A DNA stretch of 6,210 nucleotides from Gammaproteobacteria bacterium (GTDB lineage Bacteria > Pseudomonadota > Gammaproteobacteria > Pseudomonadales > Porticoccaceae): the NCBI GenBank assembly GCA_003646355.1, contig QNFO01000078.1:1-6210 (forward strand). The letters run 5' to 3'. The notes under the pieces are model-generated. The model was not told the DNA's origin, searched no databases, and saw only the letters and a list, made by a program, of their open reading frames with translations. The first letter of the stretch is position 1. Each line of letters begins with the position of its first letter. Positions 1 through 6,210 of the stretch are shown piece after piece. The position numbers and the translations under genes are program-made.

Positions 1-2594
<2,594 letters not shown>

Positions 2595-2609
2595 GTTGGC
2601 ACCTTTGAT

Positions 2610-2628
2610 TTAAGGCCATTTACCTTAA
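2610..2628. repeat. Short inverted repeat TTAAGG/CCTTAA
   Basis: A six-base inverted repeat with a seven-base spacer (2610-2615 and 2623-2628) lies 15 bases after the icd stop and just before the main terminator. TTAAGGC also occurs as a direct repeat (2610-2616 and 2625-2631). It may add a small AU-rich hairpin to the 3' end of the icd mRNA, or be chance. No function can be assigned. Confidence 0.4.
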
Positions 2629-2645
2629 GGCTAGCAGTACTGTGA

Positions 2646-2688
2646 CAAAACCCGGAGCCAATACATATTGCCTCCGGGTTTTGCATTT
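2646..2688 (+). terminator. Intrinsic terminator of icd
   Basis: A perfect 12-base inverted repeat, CAAAACCCGGAG (2646-2657) against CTCCGGGTTTTG (2672-2683), is extended inside the loop by CAAT/ATTG (2659-2662 and 2667-2670). The GC core is flanked by A on the left and T on the right, followed by CATTT. This is the usual form of a Rho-independent terminator and could work in both directions. It separates icd from the winged-helix gene, which must therefore have its own promoter or depend on read-through. Confidence 0.85.
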
Positions 2689-2713
2689 AAAGCAACTCAC
2701 TTTTTAAAGAGCC

Positions 2714-3004
2714 ATGACACACAGCAAAACTAAAACCAGTTTCTACCGCCGCCTCTATGTCGCCCACCTGATTAGTGTGGGCATTAATACCGTGCCGCAA
2801 ATTACCCAGCTCACCGGTATGCCACGCCGCACGGCGCAAGACACCATTGCCGCACTCGAAGAGTTGGCGATAAGCTGTGAATTTGTCGGTGCTAAAAAAG
2901 ATGGTGGTTATAAAATTAACGACTGGGGTGCAATAAACCCCCTGTGGATTAAAGGGCAGCTCAGGCACATTTGTGAAGTGCTCGAATACCCTGCGCCCGA
3001 TTGA
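2714..3004 (+). CDS. Winged helix-turn-helix protein (HTH_43-like)
   Basis: This 96-residue soluble protein is built almost wholly of a predicted DNA-binding winged helix. After a short basic N-terminus, residues about 12-30 (YRRLYVAHLISVGINTVPQ) form the first helix. Residues about 32-52 (TQLTGMPRRTAQDTIAALEE) look like the turn and recognition helix, and the GGYKINDWG segment near residues 69-77 resembles the wing. The pattern matches, from memory, the small gammaproteobacterial family described by Pfam as HTH_43; its targets are unknown to me. An in-frame TAA at 2705-2707 makes ATG 2714 the first possible start. The preceding AAAGAG is only two bases away, so translation initiation may be weak. 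It lies downstream of the icd terminator and 69 bases before the response-regulator gene on the same strand, with no clear terminator between, so the two may be co-transcribed. Confidence 0.8.
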   Translation: MTHSKTKTSFYRRLYVAHLISVGINTVPQITQLTGMPRRTAQDTIAALEELAISCEFVGAKKDGGYKINDWGAINPLWIKGQLRHICEVLEYPAPD

Positions 3005-3073
3005 TTGACCATTCGAAATAGCAGAGCATCTTTATTCCGGCTGCCTGCAAAATAATAAAAAGGGAAGTGAGGT

Positions 3074-3766
3074 ATGGAAGAGCGCTTTAAGATAATCATC
3101 ATTGAGCACGAAGAGAATGTCCGTCAGGGCCTGGTCTCCGTTTTCGAACACCACCACTTTGATGTTGAGGCCACAGACAATATCGCTGTCGGCTATGAAA
3201 AAGCCCGCAGTGGTGACTTCGACCTGGTACTTATCGACGCTAGAGCGGCAGGTCTCAATGCCCTCGAGATATGTGCCGGCATTCGTTGCCAGCATCCCGG
3301 CCAAGTGATTTTTATGCTCACCGCTGACTCCTGTAATCAGGGTCTCATGACATTGGGTGCCGACGATTACAGCAGCGTGCCCTTCGCTTATACTGATCTG
3401 GTGCAGCGGGCTAAAGCCTTATTGCGCCGCACTCGCTTGCAGAATAAAACGGGACTCACCGAGACGATAAAAATTGGCGAGGTCACTATCGATACGGCAA
3501 ATGCATCGGGACAGTGTCCGCAAGGGAAGATTGCCTTTACACAGCGTGAGGTTCGTCTGCTGCAATACCTCTGCGAACAGAGGGGCAAAACCGTTGAAGC
3601 TCATGAATTACTCAATCAAATATGGGGTTATCCACGTTATTTGAATACTGAAATTCGCGCCGTTGAAATCCATGTTGCCTCGCTCATTCATAAAATTGAG
3701 GCGGATGTCGAAAACCCACAATACATCCAGCAAGTGGGTGAGGGGGCCTGCCGAATCGCCTTTTAG
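3074..3766 (+). CDS. Atypical OmpR/PhoB-type response regulator
   Basis: The 230-residue product has the length and order of the OmpR/PhoB family: receiver domain about 5-115, linker, then a winged-helix DNA-binding domain about 135-230. The receiver keeps the phosphoacceptor D55 (LVLID) and T83 (FMLTA). The acidic pair is E11-H12 instead of E/D-D, the conserved Lys of the KPF motif is V102 (SSVPF), the proline after the acceptor loop is A59, and the T83-to-GADDY stretch is about three residues shorter than in PhoB. In the output domain the core is clear (FTQREVRLLQYLCEQRGKTV, then LLNQIWGY). The recognition helix reads RAVEIHVASLIHKI, losing the usual basic residues, and the final wing is QVGEGACRI instead of the usual VRGxGYRF. 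No histidine kinase is adjacent. Phosphorylation by the normal route is doubtful; it may respond to another signal or act constitutively. AGGGA at 3061-3065 supports ATG 3074. Confidence 0.88.
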   Translation: MEERFKIIIIEHEENVRQGLVSVFEHHHFDVEATDNIAVGYEKARSGDFDLVLIDARAAGLNALEICAGIRCQHPGQVIFMLTADSCNQGLMTLGADDYSSVPFAYTDLVQRAKALLRRTRLQNKTGLTETIKIGEVTIDTANASGQCPQGKIAFTQREVRLLQYLCEQRGKTVEAHELLNQIWGYPRYLNTEIRAVEIHVASLIHKIEADVENPQYIQQVGEGACRIAF

Positions 3767-3850
3767 GGGGCAGGGTTATGACGGCTCAAGCCATTCGGTT
3801 TTTTGAATACGGGGTATAGCTAAGCCGAAATAGCGTTATCTTGAGGCTGA

Positions 3851-3907
3851 AAAATAGAATGTGTGAACAAAACCTAAAATGGAATGTGTATTTTATTGTA
3901 GAATGGT
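3851..3907 (+). repeat. Imperfect direct repeats TRGAATGTGT, possible operator
   Basis: Two 15-base copies, starting at 3851 and 3876, agree at 13 of 15 positions (AAAATAGAATGTGTG and AAAATGGAATGTGTA) and are 25 bases apart. A shorter third copy, TAGAATGGT, is at 3899-3907, and TTGGAAC follows at 3911. They lie in the AT-rich gap after the response regulator and 80-135 bases before the GTG start of the next gene, a normal place for an activator or repressor site. TAGAAT also resembles a -10 hexamer, but no -35 at proper spacing was found. The cognate protein is unknown. Confidence 0.45.
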
Positions 3908-3970
3908 AGATTGGAACTAATTTAACAATACGCTGCGGCTAACAAGAACTGCTCTGGGCGTTAACTTTAT

Positions 3971-3976
3971 AAGGAG
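3971..3976 (+). promoter_or_regulatory. Strong ribosome binding site AAGGAG fixing a GTG start
   Basis: AAGGAG lies nine bases before GTG 3986. It is the best Shine-Dalgarno match in the window and decides the start of the 88-residue protein, for which no ATG is available nearby in frame. Confidence 0.8.
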
Positions 3977-3985
3977 TGTCTTGTC

Positions 3986-4252
3986 GTGGAAGATAAAACT
4001 ACCGTAGTCGTTGAGTACATCAACAAAGTAAAAACACGCTGCACCTTCGATGCGGCGGCTAAGGCCTTAAATATTACACCGCAAGCGTTTAAAAAGGAGC
4101 TAGGTTCGCCTCGCCCAGAAATCTCCTGGTTTGTTAGCCGAACATCAGGCGAGCCAATGCGTTACACAGACAGCGATAAACACCCTGAGCTTTATCGCAC
4201 TACTCGAATTATTACATCGGCAAACGTTTTAAAGCGTAATCTGGATCTGTGA
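3986..4252 (+). CDS. Small protein of unknown function, helix-turn-helix-like segment
   Basis: I do not recognise a named family for this 88-residue protein. It starts with GTG behind a strong AAGGAG site, so translation is likely. Residues about 21-40 (FDAAAKALNITPQAFKKELG) have the spacing of a helix-turn-helix: an alanine-rich first helix, a turn at N29-P32 and a lysine-containing second helix. The rest is polar with a conserved-looking WFVSRTSGEP stretch (48-57), an HPELYRTTRII stretch near 66-76 and a basic C-terminus. There is no signal peptide or membrane segment. It could be a small DNA-binding regulator or an accessory nucleic-acid-binding protein; this is inference from one motif. 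It stands alone after a 219-base gap with repeated elements (3851-3907) and is followed by a hairpin. Its own transcription unit is therefore probable. Confidence 0.7.
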   Translation: MEDKTTVVVEYINKVKTRCTFDAAAKALNITPQAFKKELGSPRPEISWFVSRTSGEPMRYTDSDKHPELYRTTRIITSANVLKRNLDL

Positions 4253-4264
4253 GTAGCTAGCGAT

Positions 4265-4314
4265 ACACACCATGTCACGATGGCTGAAAGGCTCGTGACG
4301 GTATGTGTTCTTTC
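4265..4314 (+). terminator. Putative terminator after the 88-aa gene
   Basis: TGTCACGA (4273-4280) pairs with TCGTGACG (4293-4300, one wobble) around a 12-base loop. After a 3x3 internal loop the stem continues with ACACA/TGTGT (4265-4269 and 4304-4308). A TCTTTC tract follows. It starts 13 bases after the stop codon, as expected for a 3' end, but the U-tract is short and interrupted. Confidence 0.5.
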
Positions 4315-4489
4315 AAGTTGCCCATACGTGGGCGTCTTGTATCATTTATAAGTCCTCGTCGAAGCCTGGTAAAGCGCTGCCTGGCTGGTTTTTAAGCCCG
4401 GCCTATGGGCCGGTAGAGTTTAATCTTCTACAAGTGCTCCCAGCCTTTCGAGACAATGATCACTTACTCGCCTAGTTCACTTTTTACTC

Positions 4490-4498
4490 TGCTATAAA
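4490..4498 (+). promoter_or_regulatory. Extended -10 promoter element TGCTATAAA
   Basis: TGC followed by TATAAA (4493-4498) fits an extended -10 promoter, which can function without a good -35; none was found at standard spacing. Transcription would start near 4505, at the CACGGGCC sequence, and run about 150 bases to the hairpin at 4624-4656. Confidence 0.4.
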
Positions 4499-4600
4499 AA
4501 CAACACGGGCCGACTGCGGGCCTATCATGGGCGTGCCAACGTAGAAGTGCCCTGTACGATCAAGCAATCTTAGTTGCCCCGGTAATCTATTCAGCTGACG

Positions 4601-4606
4601 TATAAT
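4601..4606 (+). promoter_or_regulatory. Consensus -10 hexamer TATAAT
   Basis: This is a perfect -10 match, but the region 16-18 bases upstream (CCCGGT and its neighbours) is not a -35. TTGCCC at 4574-4579 is 21 bases away, longer than usual. A transcript from here would begin near 4613 and meet the terminator hairpin at 4624 almost at once, so it could serve the MFS gene only by read-through. Confidence 0.35.
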
Positions 4607-4623
4607 GACTGCGAGTTCTCTTT

Positions 4624-4656
4624 GACGGCCGCGCACATAAGCGGCCGTTTGCTTTT
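4624..4656 (+). terminator. Intrinsic terminator just upstream of the MFS gene
   Basis: ACGGCCGC (4625-4632) and GCGGCCGT (4641-4648) form a perfect eight-base GC-rich stem, extended by one G-T pair. The loop has eight bases and TTGCTTTTC follows. T residues follow only on the forward strand, so it acts on rightward transcripts. It ends 32 bases before the MFS start codon, which points to the 3' end of an upstream RNA or to an attenuator of the transporter gene. Confidence 0.8.
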
Positions 4657-4678
4657 CAATGGCCACCCGTAAATAGTT

Positions 4679-4682
4679 GGAG
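4679..4682 (+). promoter_or_regulatory. Ribosome binding site GGAG fixing a TTG start
   Basis: GGAG is six bases before TTG 4689. An in-frame TAA at 4683-4685 excludes any start further upstream, and the next in-frame ATG is 52 codons inside the protein, after the first membrane helix. TTG is therefore the likely start. Confidence 0.8.
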
Positions 4683-4688
4683 TAATAC

Positions 4689-5954
4689 TTGAGCGAACCC
4701 CATTCCTCGCGTCATGGGCGTATTGTTATTGTCACCCTGTTTTTGACCCTGGGTTTGCTCTACGGCATCTGGTATTCCTATTCGGTTTTTCTGGTCGCTT
4801 TGATCGAGCACTTCGGCTGGTCGCGCTCAGTGACTGCCGGTGCCATGTCGGTGTTTATTCTTAGTCACGGGCTATTCGGCCCCTTTGCTGGACGGCTGGT
4901 TGAGGTTTTCGGCCCGCGACGGCTGATGATGTCGGGTTCAGTGGTGATGGCTGTCGGGCTTTTATTAACCTCGCAGGTTAATGAATGGTGGCAGTTGTAT
5001 CTGTCCTTTGGGGTGCTTAGCGCCGTTGGCCTGGCCGCCTGCGGTTGGGTGCCGTCGGTGATTCTCACTGAAAAATGGTTTCCCGATAAAGTCGGTACGG
5101 CCCTGGGTTTTGTCACCGCCGGTATTGGTGTCGGTATTTTCACCATTGTTCCGCTAAGTAATATGGTGATCGAAAATCATGACTGGCGCCTGGCCTTTCA
5201 GGTGCTTGCGGCGCTGGTGGTGCTGATAATTCTGCCGGCTGCTTTCTTTATTTTGCGTGAGCCGCCCGTTAGCGAAGACTCTACTCGTCGGTCGCAGGGC
5301 AGGGGGGCTGCCAATGCTTCTCCGCAAGCTGACCCTGTTATTCCCACTCATGATTGGACGGTGGCAACCGCCGTGCGCTCACGTAGTTTCCGCTTTGCGG
5401 TGCTGGCCTTTTTTGCCGGTGGCTGTCTCTCACAGTTACTGATCATGCATCAGTTCGCATTTATGGTGGATCACGGGGTCGCGAAAACGATGGGCTCGAT
5501 CATTGTTGGCATTATTGGTGTCACCAGCATCCCCGGTAAAATGATGTGGGGTGCCTTATCCGACCGAGTGGGTCGTGAGTTGGCCTTTACCGGCGGCCTG
5601 GTTTTCATTCTCTTTTCACTGGGTGCGCTGGCATTGGTAGGCAGCGTCCCGGGGCTGTTGATGCCCTTTGCTTTTGCCTTTTTAGTGGGTATTGGTTATT
5701 CGGTGAATGCGCCGATTATCCCCGCCGTTGCTCGGGACTTATTCGCTGGGCCACGCTTCCCCAGTATTTTTGGCACCTTATCGCTATTCTCCGCGATGGG
5801 TGGAGCCATGGGCTCCTGGTTGGGCGGGGCGCTTTACGACTGGTCGGGGGGCTACCAATTAATGATGTGGGTGGCTGCGGGTTTAACGGTTGTCGCCCCG
5901 GTGATGCTATGGTTTGCAGCGCCTCGTAAGCCTGAGACTCCCCCCGCGCCGTAA
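4689..5954 (+). CDS. MFS transporter, monocarboxylate/oxalate-formate-like
   Basis: This 421-residue inner-membrane carrier of the major facilitator superfamily has twelve predicted helices. Helix 1 spans about residues 12-38 and is followed by FGWSRS (42-47), a sequence typical of the bacterial monocarboxylate/oxalate-formate branch. The motif A loop between helices 2 and 3 is GPFAGRLVEVFGPRR (64-78), with E72 where Asp is common. Its second-half copy is GKMMWGALSDRVGRE (283-297). EKWFPDKVGTALG (128-140) is another family signature. A hydrophilic loop of about 40 residues (190-230) separates the two halves, and the C-terminal tail is proline-rich. The substrate is probably a small carboxylate, but the sequence does not decide it. 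There is no adjacent enzyme or regulator to suggest one. The TTG start and preceding terminator suggest modest or conditional expression. It converges with the small Cys-rich gene on the other strand. Confidence 0.9.
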   Translation: MSEPHSSRHGRIVIVTLFLTLGLLYGIWYSYSVFLVALIEHFGWSRSVTAGAMSVFILSHGLFGPFAGRLVEVFGPRRLMMSGSVVMAVGLLLTSQVNEWWQLYLSFGVLSAVGLAACGWVPSVILTEKWFPDKVGTALGFVTAGIGVGIFTIVPLSNMVIENHDWRLAFQVLAALVVLIILPAAFFILREPPVSEDSTRRSQGRGAANASPQADPVIPTHDWTVATAVRSRSFRFAVLAFFAGGCLSQLLIMHQFAFMVDHGVAKTMGSIIVGIIGVTSIPGKMMWGALSDRVGRELAFTGGLVFILFSLGALALVGSVPGLLMPFAFAFLVGIGYSVNAPIIPAVARDLFAGPRFPSIFGTLSLFSAMGGAMGSWLGGALYDWSGGYQLMMWVAAGLTVVAPVMLWFAAPRKPETPPAP

Positions 5955-6025
5955 CCGTCTTTAGTAAGCCTTTGCGAGCGCTTTTCTCAGTAGTCAGTTG
6001 GCGCATTTTCTAAGCTGTAGGGTTA

Positions 6026-6181
6026 TTAGCGTTCTGTTTTGTCGCTGCTATCGCAGTTTGATTCGCAATGGGAGCAGCCGCTGCCACCCTGTCGGCGTTT
6101 CTTTAACCAGCGAAAGATGGAAATACCCGCGACTAAAAAGACCACGGTAAGTGCGAGCCACTCTTGTTGCTGGCTGCTCAT
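6026..6181 (-). CDS. FeoB-associated Cys-rich membrane protein
   Basis: This 51-residue peptide has one N-terminal membrane helix (about residues 8-25, WLALTVVFLVAGISIFRW). A basic cytoplasmic patch KKRR (27-30) comes next, then a short glycine-rich tail with C36, C39 and C43 (GCSHCESNC). The architecture matches the small FeoB-associated Cys-rich family encoded next to the ferrous iron permease gene. A role in binding or handing over Fe(II) at the inner membrane is presumed for the family, not shown. ATG has a GAGG site (6189-6192 on the opposite strand) seven bases upstream, and two TAA codons in tandem end the gene. feoB is not in the window. A TGA at 6191-6193 on this strand, overlapping the ribosome site, could be the end of an upstream gene such as feoB. 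The gene converges with the MFS gene, and no convincing terminator was seen in the 71 bases between them. Confidence 0.8.
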   Translation of the reverse strand: MSSQQQEWLALTVVFLVAGISIFRWLKKRRQGGSGCSHCESNCDSSDKTER

Positions 6182-6210
6182 CTTTTTACCTCAACCGAGC
6201 TGTGCACAGG

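Larger units (their letters stand above)
4505..4656 (+). ncRNA. Candidate small RNA or attenuated leader of the MFS gene
   Basis: The interval runs from the start predicted by the extended -10 at 4490-4498 to the intrinsic terminator. It would give an RNA of about 150 nt with internal pairing potential, for example GGGCGT/GTGCCC with two wobbles (4529-4534 and 4547-4552). GGCCG at 4508-4512 could pair with CGGCC in the terminator stem, so an alternative fold is possible, although that motif is near-palindromic and promiscuous. It matches no RNA family known to me. It may be a free-standing small RNA, or a leader that controls read-through into the transporter gene. Confidence 0.3.
4253..4688. 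other. Structured non-coding region between the 88-aa gene and the MFS gene
   Basis: No protein-coding frame here is convincing. The stretch holds at least five hairpins. The first is at 4265-4308. The second, at 4314-4339, has stem GCCCA/TGGGC with a TACG loop, extended by CAAG/CTTG. The third, at 4363-4386, is AGCCTGG/CCTGGCT with one mismatch, followed by TTTTT. The fourth, at 4398-4413, is CCGGCC/GGCCGG with a four-base loop. The fifth is the terminator at 4624-4656. CGGGCC occurs twice 11 bases apart (4506-4511 and 4517-4522). Two -10-like elements lie within it. No tRNA, 6S, SRP or Rsm-type RNA was recognised; in particular there are no GGA motifs. Co-occurrence of promoter and terminator signals suggests a transcribed RNA. 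Confidence 0.5.

Noticed and set aside
3783..3804. GGC/GCC mini-hairpin followed by six T after the response regulator, a possible terminator
   Set aside because: The stem is only three base pairs and the T run is six bases away from it, so a terminator cannot be supported, although some 3' end is expected here.
4484..4666. Reverse-strand 60-codon frame in the intergenic region
   Set aside because: It overlaps the terminator hairpin and promoter-like elements, resembles no known protein, and no ribosome site was recognised for it.
5955..6025. Search for a bidirectional terminator between the convergent MFS and Cys-rich genes
   Set aside because: Only a four-base AAGC/GCTT pairing with a T tract was seen, too weak to call.

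Overview
The window reads as a chromosomal segment of a gammaproteobacterium of moderate GC. A marine lineage close to Cellvibrionales or Pseudomonadales is my best guess. This rests on a single-subunit isocitrate dehydrogenase very like the Azotobacter/Pseudomonas type, a small winged-helix protein of a type I associate with gammaproteobacteria, and a FeoB-associated Cys-rich peptide. No insertion sequence, CRISPR array, tRNA or rRNA was seen.

Layout: (1) 1-368 is a gene-free leader with one plausible sigma70-like promoter about 185 bases upstream of icd. (2) 369-2594 (+) is a complete monomeric NADP-dependent isocitrate dehydrogenase (741 aa), closed by a strong hairpin terminator at 2646-2688. 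(3) 2714-3004 (+) is a 96-aa winged helix-turn-helix protein. It is followed 69 bases later by 3074-3766 (+), a PhoB/OmpR-shaped response regulator whose phosphorylation pocket and DNA-binding wing are both degenerate. (4) 3767-3985 is intergenic and carries repeated TRGAATGTGT-like elements. They lie just upstream of 3986-4252 (+), an 88-aa protein of unknown function with a GTG start and a helix-turn-helix-like segment. (5) 4253-4688 is a 436-base gap rich in hairpins. It contains an extended -10 promoter, a consensus TATAAT, and an intrinsic terminator ending only about 30 bases before the next gene. This fits either a small RNA of about 150 nt or an attenuated leader. (6) 4689-5954 (+) is an MFS transporter of the monocarboxylate/oxalate-formate-like type with a TTG start. 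(7) 6026-6181 (-) is a 51-aa FeoB-associated Cys-rich membrane protein, convergent with the transporter; feoB probably lies beyond the right edge.

Functionally the window is mostly housekeeping. icd supplies NADPH and 2-oxoglutarate in the TCA cycle, the MFS protein probably moves a small carboxylate, and the right edge belongs to ferrous iron uptake. The less ordinary material is the regulatory stretch between 2.7 and 4.7 kb: a winged-helix protein, a non-canonical response regulator with no kinase beside it, a small unknown protein behind repeated sites, and a structured non-coding region with its own promoter and terminator signals. No clear new multi-gene system is visible. The best leads are the atypical regulator and the non-coding RNA candidate.
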